DNA from: Zea mays
Lineage: Eukaryota; Streptophyta; Magnoliopsida; Poales; Poaceae
Reading direction: 5' to 3'
Assembly: GCF_902167145.1 (NCBI RefSeq)
Contig: NC_050096.1
Coordinates: 266,994,622-267,058,621 of the forward strand
Length of the DNA: 64,000 nucleotides
The position numbers and the translations under genes are program-made. This document shows, piece by piece, positions 41,480 to 52,782 of the stretch; position 1 is the first letter of the stretch, and each line of letters opens with the position of its first letter. The notes under the pieces were generated by a model that saw only the letters and a list, made by a program, of their open reading frames with translations, was not told the origin of the DNA and ran no database searches.

Positions 41480-43375
41480 CTAGGGATAGAACATTCTGAG
41501 GTGCTCTACGTTCCATGAATTCCCCACTTCCGTGCCATCCATTTGAGTAAGCCGGTATGATCCTGGTCGAGTGATCTCTGATATGATGAACGACCCTTCC
41601 CATAGCAGTGACAGCTTGTGTCGTCCTTCCCCCGTTAGAATTTGGCGAAGGACCAAATCTCCCACTGCAAAGGACCGGTGTCGCACAGCTTTATCATGAT
41701 AGCGCCTCAAGGTCTGCTGGTACCTAGCCGACTGAATTACTGTGTTCAATCGTTTTTCCTCCAGCACATCGATATCTTCTAGCCTGGTAGCTTCTGCTTC
41801 GGCTATGCTTTTGAAAGTCAACCTCGGCGCCCCGAATATCAGGTCGGCGGGCAGCACTGCCTCTGACCCATAGACCATGAAGAACGAGGTATTTCCATGC
41901 AGAGCTCGACTGAGTTGAGTTCTCAGGCTCCAAACTACGTATGGTAGCTCTCTGATCCATTTTCCTGCAAGATTTTCACTCTTGTCAAATACTTTCTTCC
42001 TGGGTGCTTCCAGTATCATTCCGTTGGCTCTTTCTACTTGGCCATTGGCTCTTGGGTGCGCCACTGATGCATATTTAATTTGGATGCTCCGCTGCTCACA
42101 GAAATCGAAGAATTCAGAGCTGGTGAAGTTGGATCCTAGGTCGGTAATGATGCTATTTGGTATCCCAAACCTAAATATTATGTCTTATATGAATTCCACT
42201 GCCTTGGCTGAGGTCAAAGAGGCAATGGGCTTGTACTCTATCCATTTTGTGAATTTGTCAATGGCAACCAGTACGTGAGTATGGCCTCCCTAACCTTTCT
42301 TGAAAGGTCCGATCATGTCCAGCCCCCAGCATGCAAATGGCCATGTTACAGGAATGGTCTGCAGCTGCTGTGCGGGTAAATGTTGTTGCTTTGATAAGAA
42401 TTGGCAAGCTTCACATCTTTGGACTAACTCAACAGCATCACTCTTCGTTGTTGGCCAATAGAAACCAGATCTGAAAGCCTTCCCAACCAGAGTTTAGGAC
42501 GCTGCATGTACTCCGCACTGCCCGACATGGATTTCATCTAATAGTTTCCTCCCAATAGCCGAGTGAATGCACTTCATGAGGACTCCTGCCGCACCTCTTC
42601 TATACAGTATGCCCCCTATGAGGGTGTTGTGTACTGACTGCCTTGCGATGCGTTCTGCTGTCGTCTTATCATCCGGTTCTTCTTCATTTTTTATGTACCT
42701 GATGATGGGTTCTCTCCAGTCATTGGGGTCCGACTCTGGTTGGCTAAAGGTGTTGCACTCTTCCATATGATCTGAGAGGATACTTGGTTGTGATATTTCT
42801 TGGACGAAGATCCCGGGTGGAGCCTGGGCCCAACTGGATCCCAGCTTCGACAACGCGTCTGCTGCCGCGTTGCGGTCTCTTTCCACGTGATGGAACTCCA
42901 ATCCTTCGAATTTGTCCTCCAATTTTTGGACGGCTGCACAGTACTTGCCCATGGAATCAGTCGAGCAATCCCAGTCTAGGAAGGACAACATAGAACAGCC
43001 AACGATCAAATCAACCACCTGGTCTATTATAGGGAGCCCGAAGGGATCCTTCAGAAAATGTTTGTTGAGATCAGTATAGTCGACGCACATGCGCCAATCC
43101 ACTTTATTCTTTTTGAGTACAAGAACAGGATTTGCTAGCCATTCAGGCTGCAACACTTCTCTAATGAACCCTGCAGCCACTAAGTGAGCTAACTCGGCGC
43201 GAATAACTTCTCTTTTATCAGGCGTGAAACGACACAACTTCTGTTGAATCGGCCTTGCTTGAGGATAGACCTTCAATTTATGCTCGACCAGTTCTCTCGG
43301 GGCTCTCGGCATATCCGCAGGTTGCCAAGTGAATAAGTCTCTGTTATCTTGCAGGAACCGGATGAGCACGCTTTC
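41480..43375 (-). pseudogene. pol: pol of element F with RT catalytic core deleted
   Basis: Starts after the UAG at 43378-43376. RT fingers are present (WRMCVDYTDLNKHFLKDP, SMLSFLD), but at about 42975 the frame jumps directly to the tail of the second RNase H (QKLEDKFEGLEFHHVERDRN). The catalytic YVDD, the first RNase H and most of the second are therefore gone, yet the joined frame remains open for 291 codons (43369-42494). Integrase follows with stops at about 42494, 42290 and 42185: an HHCC-type CEACQF segment, WGLDMIGP, TDLGSNF (where DNG is expected) and NGQVERANGM. It ends RMFYP at 41480. Confidence 0.83.
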
Positions 43376-43378
43376 CTA
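43376..43378 (-). other. Conserved UAG at the protease/RT boundary (element F)
   Basis: AAA-TAG-GAA-AGC-GTG-CTC, with both flanking frames in register. Same place as in elements C and D though the families differ. Confidence 0.62.
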
Positions 43379-46272
43379 TTTGTCGTCAAGGCTGGAACTG
43401 ATGATGGCAGTCTTGCGCTCGTCGGCAAATCCCAAGTTGATTCTTTTAGTCTCCTCAGTCGGCCGCATAGAGGTCACGACTTGAGCTTCGTTTGTGGGTA
43501 TCACGAGGTCTTCTTCAGGCTTTGTGTTCGCCTGCATGGAAGAGATTGTCGGGGGTCTAGCAGTAAGGGCTGCCTGGACGGCTCCCCGAAAGCATTCTAC
43601 GGTGCCTTGGAAGTCAGTGCGCACGGTGATAATTCCTTGTGGCCCCAACATCTTCAATATCATGTAGAAATAGTGGGGAATGGCCATGAACTTCGCCAGT
43701 CCCGGCCTGCCGATGATGGCGTTGTATCCGCAGTCGAAACGTGCTACCTCAAACCTCAAGAACTCAGTTCTGTAGTTCTCCGGAGTCCCAAAGGTGACGG
43801 GCATGTAGATGTGCCCGAGCGGGTACTCTCCTTCGGTCGGCATAATGTCGAAGAAAGGAGTGTCTAACTCGGTAAGGTCTTTGAGTGTGACTTTCCAAGC
43901 CCAGGAGTGTCCGGGGGAAGGTAACGTTGATGCTACTTCCCTCGTCCACTAGTACTTTCTTTACCCTGCTTTCTCGGATCACCGGATCAACGAGGAGCGG
44001 GTACTTGCCGGGGTGGTCGAAGTTGAGCCACTGATCTGCTTGGCTGAAGGTTATTGCATCTTCCGACCATCGATAAGGAGCTGGGGCACTAGTGGTTGCT
44101 GCTAGGACCTGCCGGTCATTGAGCTTCTGTTGTCTTCTGTTTTCTTGCGACCCATGGCCTCCGAAGATGATGTTGACCTCCCTGTCAACGCGTGGGAATG
44201 CTCCACCCCCTCTCCCTTCTGGTTGCTGAGGCTGCCTGGGCTCGCCAGGCCCTCCTCACGGTGGGGGAGGTGGTAGAGGCTGGAACGGTTGGCCATTTCC
44301 GATGGAGTGCTTGAAGTCCCTGCAGTTCCGTAAGGTGTGGCGCATGTCCTTATGGTACGGGCACTAGGCGTCGAGGATGTCGTCCAGTGTCCACTCGCCT
44401 CCACGGGGTGCCCCTCGGGCACGAGCGACGGGTGGTTCGGCAGCGTGGACCTCCTCACGAGGCCTTTTCTCCCAATGCCTGTCGGGTTGCTGGTTTGCGT
44501 GGCGCCGCGGTGCCGGTGGTGCAGGTTTCGTTCCTCCGATGAGGTCCTAGGCCCGCTCGTCAGCGGTGATGTAAACGTCCGCCTCTCGAAACAATGTTCG
44601 GAGGTGGTCAGCACTTTCTGCAATATGGCTCGGATGAAGGCTGAGTCATTAGATCCCCGGTAGAAGTCCTCAATCACTGCTGCCTCAGTGACCTTGGGGA
44701 TTCGATTTCTCATGGTCTAAAACCTCTTGAGGTACGACCGAAGTGTTTCATCGCCCCGGCGCCTGATAGATTTGAGGTCCCATGGCTACATCGGCTTGTT
44801 GGAGAGGGACTGGAAGTTGGCGATGAAACACCGACTGAAGTCGCTCCAATCGTCGATGCAGTGTCGCGATAGATGTCGTAGCCACTGCAATGCATCTTGC
44901 CCGAGGACGATGGCCAAATATGCGGTCATCACGTCTTTGGTTGCTCCAGTGGCCCGGGCGACGGTCGTATAGACGGCCAACTAGCCTCCCAGGTCCTGCT
45001 TAGACTCGTACTTGTCAACGTTGGAGACCTTGAAGTTTGGGGGCCATTGGATGGCCCTGAGACGCGGAGTAAGCGCGGATACTCCACATGTGTCTACCTG
45101 TCGACATTCATGGTGTCGGTCCCAGGGAGGGGAGTCGGTGATGTGTCGTCTCAACCGTCCCCAGATCGGGCCACTGGTTGAGGCTGCAGCCGACTCAACT
45201 CGGGTGGTGTGACTTCGAGCCGGGACACCATGGTCCCGAACATACTCCTCCTGGCGCCTTATCTCGTTTTCGTGTCGTCGGTCGCGTGAAGCGTTGATGG
45301 AGCTCCGCGCGTATCACCGACTGTTGATGGCGTGTCGCGGGTCGCTCGGGGGATGAGCGATGGGTAGAATATGATTAGTTGCCCGAGTAAGCAGCCGCCA
45401 ATAGCCTTCAACATCCGGAGTCCACGGGAGGCCATCAGCTATCTGAGCCAACACTCCTCAGACTTCACTCGGCGTGTCCATTGTGCAAGCAAAGTTAGGG
45501 TTCAGGTTTTGAGCGAAGAGAGAGTTCTCTCGGCGTAACCTTGCACCATGTTCAGCTTGTTCTCGATCTCGGTTTTGAGCTTGCCGACGGTTACGTCAGC
45601 GAGAATTCCTCCTTTCTCTGAATACTCGCTCGTCGGGAGTTTCTCCCACTTCCGAGACTTCATCCCGAGATACGGGTTGCGCTGGGTGCCGCTCCCCAGC
45701 TTTGTGATGTCGACGAATATTCCGGCGTCTGTTCCTTCGTCGCCGAGCTTCTCGCTGGGGAGGTTCTTCCCCTGGACGGTTGGCTCGTCGTCGGAGATGG
45801 CAGATGATTCCAATCTTCCCCCGATGAAGAGGACGTCGGGGTAGAAAGGAGTTACTATGGTGGCGTGTTCCTTTCTGTCCTTCTTTGAGGGCGAAGGTGC
45901 CAGAAAGATAGCTCGGCGGAGCTCCAGTCCTTTTCCAGGAACATTTGCTTCTCTCTTCCTTGTAATCCATGTCCACTCCTTTGTGGGCGAAGTGGGCAGC
46001 GTAGTTCTTCGGGTAAGTAAATTCCCGGTTCTCGGCTTGCAAGAAGTAGTCTTCGTCTGAGGCGCAGGAGGTTGCGCTGTCCGCTGTCTTGTTCCGGCTT
46101 TCCTGGGGATTTCCAAGGAAAGTTTCTTCTTCGGTGGATCTGTTATGCGGTGCAGAATTCCCTTATCATATGCCACAGACAAGATGGTCCCGAAGCAGAA
46201 TACGTATCCAGGGCGAAGAGCGATCTTGCACTGGGAAGTGACGGCCATTGAGCTAGCTTGGATCAACGACAC
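43376..46272 (-). pseudogene. gag: gag-protease of element F, several breaks
   Basis: Begins just inside the PBS. The ORF 46272-45502 has IALRPGYVFCFGTILS, which parallels the LRPGTVLRFGSLEF start of Huck-like gag. The gag domain lies near 44980-44560 (DALQWLRHLSRHCIDDWSDF, FYRGSNDSAFIRAIL) with stops at about 44784 and 44714. The protease region has KKVLVDEGSSINV near 43950, where Glu replaces the first Gly of the usual D-G-G-S, and a frameshift near 43870. From 43843 to the UAG the frame is clean (MPVTFGTPENYRTEFLRFEV, YNAIIGRPGLAKFMAIPHY). Confidence 0.75.
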
Positions 46273-46274
46273 AC

Positions 46275-46293
46275 CCCCTACCTGGCGCGCCAG
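46275..46293 (-). other. Primer-binding site of element F
   Basis: Minus strand TGGCGCGCCAGGTAGGGGG, two bases inside the LTR; nearly the same as in the Huck-like elements. Confidence 0.75.
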
Positions 46294-46294
46294 C

Positions 46295-46881
46295 TGTCGG
46301 TGTTAGGAGCCATGGTGCTGTTGACTTTAACTCAATGGTTCGTGCGAGATGCACGAGGGACGACAGACGATTTTCTACAGGTTCGGGCCGCTTTGATATG
46401 CGTAATACCCTACTTCTCAGTGTGGATCTTTATGTGGTAGGTTATAAGAGAAGTCTCCAGTATGGAGAAAGGCTAATGAGTTGAGTAGATGGTTGATGGA
46501 AATGATGGGGTACCCCCTAGGCCTTATATACTCGATCGTAGGGCACTACATGCGTCTATGATGTTGATGTGTACCTAAACAATAGTGAACCGACTGAACT
46601 TATCTTCCTATAATCTTGTCGATTTATCTCTAATCCATTCCAATGTTCAAGGGCGCTACACGCGGGAAAGTCGGGCGGATGCTATGGATAGCGCTCGAGT
46701 TTGACGAGTTCTTGGGCCTAAGCCTGCTTCCTTCTCATGTCGACCCATTCCGCTAGTAGTCCTCCCTTGGTCCACGAAGGGATGGCCTTGCGAGATAATA
46801 GGCCCAAAGCCTCTCGCGAGGCCTTCTTGCCTTCTAGTGGACCTGGGGGATATCTGTCCCCCACAGGGGGTACTTGTGACA
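46295..46881 (-). repeat. 5' LTR of element F
   Basis: 587 bp. On the plus strand it runs from TGTCGGTGTTAGG to GTACTTGTGACA, so on its own strand it starts TGTCACAAGTACCCCC. The outer end is inferred from the TG..CA pattern because no second LTR is available. Flanking bases are GGTCG. Confidence 0.65.
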
Positions 46882-47751
46882 GGTCGGTCCCCCTTCGACA
46901 GCCTTCACATAAAAGCACAAGTTAGTCTCGATGCCACATTTGTTCTTCACACATGGCACTAACTCTAGCACCACCTCGAAGTCTTCCTCGAGTTCGGCGT
47001 AAAGGTGCAACACCCAAACTAAGTAAACTTGTCAGCTACTGTCCTTTTTCTACCAGTGGAGGCAATAGTGCTTAGTAAAGACTTTGATCAAAGGCCTTCC
47101 ACCATATGTTGTCGTTGCCCACACAAAATTCGTCAATGACACTAGAGTGTTTGGCATCAACTGGAGAAATTGAACTCTAAAGTCTAAACCACTCCAAGAC
47201 TTTGACAATGAACCAATGACACAAAAATCAAAGGCGTATCTATAAAAAAGCTTTAAAAACAAACACTTCATCCAGAGGCTCTAGTGTTGTCTTCGACTAG
47301 GAACGTGCTTAGTGCTCAAGCCGAAAAACCTAGTCGCTTGAATTCCTTCACCTAGCTGGGGGAGACGCAAGACCAACCGAAGTCCATAGATTCATTCCTA
47401 GCTACTTGTTGGGCACTCGATCCCCCACCGCCACGGCCCACGGGCGATGGCACACTCATTATCCTCTGTCAACGATGACGGCACACTCTCTATCTGTTAT
47501 GTTGATGTCGATTCCCTCGACATGGCATCGCTAGAAGAACATGATGAAGAAGGCGGCATCACGTACTAGCGACAACGACGAGTAGTCTGCTTCACTCGAG
47601 CCACAACGTCGACAACGGTGGCGTAAGAAGACGGTTCACGACTGGCGGCGACAGAGAGAGAGGAGAGAGTGGCGGAGAACACAAGAAAGTGGCGCCAACG
47701 AGGGTGAAAAGGGAGCAGGCACCCCACCCTATTTTTATAACGGGCAAAAGC
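46882..47751 (-). pseudogene. Fragment of another reverse-gene-type ORF with promoter
   Basis: On the minus strand a TATA box (47739-47732, TATAAAAA) is followed by a CT-rich leader and then a decayed coding stretch (about 47270-46890). It contains LQLMPNTLVSLTNFVWATTT, and further on LELVPCVKNK and CFYVKAVEGG. These align in order with the zeon reverse genes (HQLTPEAIIRLNIFVWAV ... WFYVKND). It has several stops (for example near 47050) and a frame change. It ends where element F is inserted. It could be part of a retrotransposon reverse gene or a free relative; I see no LTR of its own. Confidence 0.5.
47732..47739 (-). promoter_or_regulatory. TATA box of the 47-kb fragment
   Basis: TATAAAAA on the minus strand in CCCGTTATAAAAATAGGG, followed by a CT-rich leader (CTCTCTCCTCTCTCTCTGTC). 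Element H inserted 12 bp upstream of it. Confidence 0.5.
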
Positions 47752-50700
47752 TGTAACACCCCCGGTGTTACTATAAATAAAACTTGAGCATGGCATCATA
47801 GCATTGGCATTGCATATGTTTGACACACCTAGAGTGCATTCACTAGGCAAAAATTTCAAACAAGTTGTGTTGTTTAAAGTGTTTTGCAAATAGAACCCTG
47901 GTTAAAGGACTTAACCCTAAATAGTGGTTAAAGGGGTAAAACTTAACCCAAGTTAAGAAAACCTAAAATCTTTAGGGTAAAAGTCATAAAATAACCCTAA
48001 GAATAAAGTTGAATCACATTTATACCCCTGGGATACCAGAAACCCTAATTGGAACCCTGGAAAACCCTGAAACCAAACCCTAGGGGCTTATATGCAAAAT
48101 TGGTCCACTTTTGGACTAAAGTGCAAAAACCAAGCCAAATAAGTATTTTAAGTCAATTGGTTCACAAATATGTGGACTTGAAAGCCAAACCCTAAGTTTT
48201 GGACTTAAATGCATAATGGACCTCATTTGAGTTCTATTCTAAGTCTGAAAATCAGAGAATTGGCTCAACTTTGGAGCTTTGCATCTTTCAAATTATAGGG
48301 TTTTTGCCCTAAGTCACCACATCAAGTTTGTAGCCCAATCATAGGAGAACAACTTTGTTTAAGGGTTCAAGCCATGGTCTTATGTGAAATTTGGAGAAAA
48401 ACCCAATCAAAGATGGACTGTCAGGCTGCCTGAAATCTGAAATACAGATTAACAGTGTTATGACATGAAGTTTGAGCTTGATTTTGATTTGGATCCAGTG
48501 ACTTTTTGTGAGTACACATTATAGCAAAGATATAGATGGATTATAGCTCTACACCTTTGCTGCAGAAAGTTGATATAGATTCCACATAAAAACTGAAGAA
48601 AATGAAGCTTTAATATGCGGTGTCAGGTTCATCTGACTGAAACTCCTGATGGTACAGTGCCCTAACCGGATCAGATCGACCGCCGTAGAAAAGATCTCAC
48701 CGCCGGCGACCTCTTTGCCGGGATTGGTGCCACGGTCGTGTGGGTGTTGCTCACCTTGAAAAGATCTTCACCGCCCGTGCGCTGGCGATCTCTCCGGTGA
48801 CCCCCGTGGCCCTCTCTCCCTCTTTGCGGCCGAGTGGATTACCTCGCCGGTGACCGCCGCCTCCCGGCCATGCGCTGCGTGGCTTAGCCTTTCCACCGCA
48901 CCACCGTGACACCTTAAGGCTGTCCCATCGTCGCCGGTGAGCTTGCCACGCCGTTGGCCACGAACTCACGCGGCCAGTGCTTCTTCTTCGCCTCCGACCG
49001 CCGCGTGTCTCGTCCAAATTCGCGGCCACCGCCCATCCTCCCTATAAATTGAGCCCGTGTCCAGCTCCGTGAGGTAGTCAGCTAGCTAACCACCGCTAAT
49101 CGGCCACAATCATCCACTCGTCTGCTCGAATTCGGAGTTTCCCCCAAATCCGATTTCCGCCACCGTGAAACCAAGCTCACCGTCGCCAGCACAACTCCGG
49201 TCAGCTCCCGTCCTTTGCTTCCTTGTTTTAGCATTCTCATGCATCTGCGATGCTCCCCGACCCCTTTAATTGAACTAGACCGCCACCCATCGCCAGGAAC
49301 ACGGCTATCTTGTCGCGATGCTCACGGCCACCATGGCCAGAGCTCCATAGTTGATTAATAGCCAAATTAGTTTGGGGAAAAGGCTTAGGGTCGATTCAAT
49401 TCGGTGTCTGTTGCTCGGAGAACTCAGTCGTTGCTCCGTTCGGCCGGTGTAAGTGCTCGCCGGAGCGCGGCCGTGCGTGAGCGACGTCGAGGACGTGTCG
49501 GGTGAAGAAATAGAACATCAGGGGCGTTTCTGCAAATCGTCAGTGACTGTGTATAATAGTGATTGGACTCGTTCGCAGTTAGTTAAAACCCCAAGGGCCT
49601 CTGCGCAAGTCTGCCAGCGCGGGCGCGCGCGCGGGCGCCTTTCTGCCTTAGCTGGGCCGCCTGGGCTAGATTCGGCCCAGTGATGTTCTATTGTTTTTCT
49701 TTTTCTTTTATCTCCAGAGCCAAAACAATTATAGAAAAATGTAGAAAAATGCTAAAATTGTGAAACTAATTTTCCTAGGTTTGTTATTTTCCCTAGAATT
49801 TAGTAAAAATAGTTTTGTGATTTTTAGTGGAAGTAAGAAATTTTAGGGTATTTAAAGTGGTTAAAAATGTTGGTTATGGATTTTTAGAAAACAAATGGTA
49901 ATTCCAAAAATGCTCAAAATTTTTATATGAGTTCCTCGTAATATTTAGAAGCCTTGGGTAGGGTTTGAATTGATTTGGACCTTGTTTGATCACCAAACCC
50001 CAAAACACCCCCCCTGCCTTATGAACTCCTTTACCGACTCCGGAAACCCTAAGTTCCCGGAACTCCGTGAAGGAAAGTTGTATTCAAGACATAATAATAA
50101 GTTTATACTATCTTTGCATCCTCATGAGCATCCCATGGCATCCATTCTTATACCTATGTATGGTTATGATTAGAACGTGGAGAAGAAATCGAAGTAACTG
50201 AAGAGGAGACACCACCACCACCTTCGGAGTCTCAGGCCGGGAATCATTTCTACTTTGATATCTGTGGATCTGAGCCTGATTCACCTGTGAACGAAGGCAA
50301 GCCCCGGTGCATTTGCCACCTCCCTTGATACTTTTAAATCTTTCTCACTTGCTTGATGCATTAGGTGATAGGAGTTGATTGCTAAAACAATTCCTGCATT
50401 ACCTTCCTTGAATCTGATTACCTTCCTTGATCACCTGTTTTACAAAAGCTTTTTGATGCTTAGCTTTGCTTTAGAAAAACAAAAGGTTTTGTTTTTACAA
50501 AAGATGTTGTGGCAAAAGTGGGTGGGATGTTTTCAAAAATAAAACTTGATGGTGGATCCATCATGGCCATGATGGATTCAACATCGGAAAAGATGTACCT
50601 CTGCCAGGTACCAAGTTTTGGGTTAAATGATTAAGCTGAGACCGGGCGGGTGACTTGCACGAGAAGAGAGTCTCGGTGTAGTGTCTCCGTCTGAGTCGAT

Positions 50701-51767
50701 TAAGGACCTTGTCGATGTAGGCCTGCTGACCGAGGACCCTTTAACTGGTCACATGCCTCGTCATGGGTAAGCCTTGCCTCGGGTAGACTAAGGCTGGAAT
50801 AAGATAACACGAAATGGGCGTGGAGCGGTGGCGAGAGTAGCGTGTACCCTCCGTGGCAAGAGGCTGGACGGTGGTGTAGCTGTGCTCTCGGTTTGCTTGA
50901 ACCTGATCCGGTCTTAAGAACCCCGGTGGCGGGTTGACATATGCAAGGGTTAAGTGCTACATATGTCGTGTGATTGGAGATCCTCAGCTAAGTATAATCG
51001 ATTCGGATCGCCGTACCTCCGCGGTTATGGAGACTTGGCCACTGACTTACACGTAGCATTCCACTAAAGATAAAGGGTTTTTGTTGAGAAATTGGCTAGT
51101 ACAGGACCAGTGGTTGAACTAGGGTAGAAAGAACTCTAGTGCAGGTAATTTTACCTAACTTGACAAATAAAATTGGATTTTTAAGGATCCACTTTAGTAA
51201 GCATTTCTGCAAAACAGAGTCTTTGAATATTGAAAAGCCTTACCTTGACTCCCATATAACCAGCATACCCTTGAGAGTCTTTTCTTTAGTCGGGTAAGAC
51301 ATGCTGAGTATTCCATACTCAGGGTTTATCCCTTCGTTGTTTTTAGGTGAGGAAGTAGCAGACTTTTGCTGCTTCTGTGCCAAGGTGGTTCCAAAAGAAG
51401 AAAAACAAGACTGAAGTGCGGGAGGACTCGGTCCTCCACATAAGATCTTTTGTTTATAGCTTATCGGGAGGAGTCTGTGCCTCCTTTGGTTTGTATAATA
51501 TTACTACTCTGCACTCACTTTTAGTCTGGTCTGTAATAAAATAACTCAAGCTTGCTTTTGAAATAAATGTAAGTTTATGTAATTCGCTTCCGCATTTCTT
51601 TATCTCCGATGTTCTGTAATGTCTGCAAGACGGGTGAGACGTTCCTGGTAAGGTAAGGAAAGATACCGAACTTGTCAAGTAGTTCAGGGGCACCTACAGG
51701 GTAGTCTAAAGTCCGTTGGACAAGGACAACTGTAGGTGGGCCTAATTACTTGGGAGGTTCTGTCACA
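47752..51767 (+). repeat. 5' LTR of element H
   Basis: 4016 bp, TGTAACACC ... TTCTGTCACA. The first bases form an inverted repeat GTAACACC - CCC - GGTGTTAC. A GC-rich zone at about 48660-49020 precedes a TATA box. No ORF in it is credible; the 67-codon ORF at 49970 is simply duplicated in the other LTR. Confidence 0.95.
49043..49049 (+). promoter_or_regulatory. TATA box in 5' LTR of H
   Basis: TATAAAT in CTCCCTATAAATTGAGCCC after a GC-rich zone; the same in the 3' LTR at 58695-58701. This is the likely start region for genomic RNA. Confidence 0.65.
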
Positions 51768-51769
51768 GC

Positions 51770-51781
51770 TGGTATCGGAGC
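51770..51781 (+). other. Primer-binding site of H
   Basis: TGGTATCGGAGC, two bases after the LTR; one mismatch to the initiator methionine tRNA complement. Confidence 0.85.
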
Positions 51782-52007
51782 GTAGCCCTTCTTTGCAGAT
51801 ATTATGAGGCATCTTCAAAAGAATTTTCAAAAGTCTTACCTAAAAAAACTCTTTTCTCTTCTTACCTAAGTATTCTGAAGAGTCTATCTTAAAGACCAGA
51901 TAGGAAGAGTGCAACGTATAGAAGGTTGAATCGACTAAGGTTGATTCTGTAATTATACATGCATCATGCTAAGAATCTTACTAATAACATTTTCCCCCTT
52001 AGAAAAG

Positions 52008-52592
52008 ATGCCGCCACGCACCAGGCTAACGGCACGCAAGTCCACGGGACCAATTGGGGTGCCTCGGCATCAATTGGCTCCCCGACATGAAAGCAGCAGC
52101 AGTGGAAGTAATGACCCCATCGGAGACCTTGAAGCTCGTGTGAGTCGACTTCAAGCAGCGCTTCAACACAGGACCGATGCTTGGGTCGCCGACGGAGATA
52201 GAATCAATGAACTGAGAAGGGACATCCGACATCTGCAGGATCAGCTCGCTGATCGAGACTTAGCACTTGACTGGGCTGTACAGTCTCGTTTGCTAATGTG
52301 TGCTAAGGAAGCAAGGGCTCAGGCCCGAATTAAAGAACTTAGCTCGACTGTCGATAACCTGCAGGTTTACTGCAATACGTTGCATGAGGAAGTCCATATA
52401 CTATACTCACAATTACACCCTAGTGAGCCTGCACATCCTACTGAGGCGGAAGCCGGACCATCTCACGTTGCGGGACGTGCGCTGGGTGGGGAGTTAGACC
52501 TTTTTGAGCCCCCTCCTTCTTTGAGGTTGGTTGATGTCTGGACTCCCACACCTGACGATGAGGCCGCCAAGACTAATGGAAAGCAGGAATAA
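52008..52592 (+). CDS. Extra ORF upstream of gag (orf0-like), coiled coil
   Basis: 194 codons from ATG 52008 (MPPRTRLTARKSTG) to TAA at 52590. An in-frame ATG at 51966 would add 14 residues, but 52008 gives an N-terminus like that of gag (MPTRTRG). The middle (DLEARVSRLQAALQHR ... ELRRDIRHLQDQLADRDL ... IKELSSTVDNLQ) is a predicted coiled coil; the tail is acidic and Pro-rich. No known enzymatic motif. Related rice Tekay-clade elements (RIRE3, RIRE8) are described with an orf0 before gag. The start lies six bases after TTTTCCCCCTTAG, which resembles a 3' splice site. Undamaged. Confidence 0.72.
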   Translation: MPPRTRLTARKSTGPIGVPRHQLAPRHESSSSGSNDPIGDLEARVSRLQAALQHRTDAWVADGDRINELRRDIRHLQDQLADRDLALDWAVQSRLLMCAKEARAQARIKELSSTVDNLQVYCNTLHEEVHILYSQLHPSEPAHPTEAEAGPSHVAGRALGGELDLFEPPPSLRLVDVWTPTPDDEAAKTNGKQE

Positions 52593-52782
52593 GGGTGTAA
52601 TAGAAGTAAAAGTAGAGTAGTGTATTGTAGGGTGTACTGTTGTATAATAGGTTGAACTTTTGTATAATGGGTATTGTATCCTGTTATGTAATATCGAGTC
52701 TGTATCATTACTTTTTATAGTAATGTAACATGGAAGGTTCTCTCTGGCACATTTTGTTTACTTCAAATGTTCTTTGCCACAG

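Larger units (their letters stand above)
39931..46881 (-). mobile_element. Tat-lineage Ty3/gypsy element F, damaged and truncated
   Basis: Minus-strand element with one LTR (46295-46881), a PBS, gag-protease, a pol with an internal deletion, an 89-bp tandem array and a reverse-strand coiled-coil gene. Its 3' end is missing left of 39931, where zeon B inserted and a deletion followed. It is related to but distinct from the Huck-like elements: similar PBS, gag start and UAG site, different LTR. Confidence 0.82.

Noticed and set aside
46882..47751. Host gene promoter and first exon
   Set aside because: The TATA box and CT-rich leader look genic, but the coding stretch aligns with retrotransposon reverse-strand genes; kept as such with moderate confidence.
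47566..47889. 107-codon minus-strand ORF at the H border
   Set aside because: It crosses the LTR/TSD boundary of element H and so did not exist before the insertion.
49970..50173. 67-codon ORF repeated identically at 60676-60879
   Set aside because: It lies in both LTRs of element H; identity follows from LTR duplication and no known motif is present.
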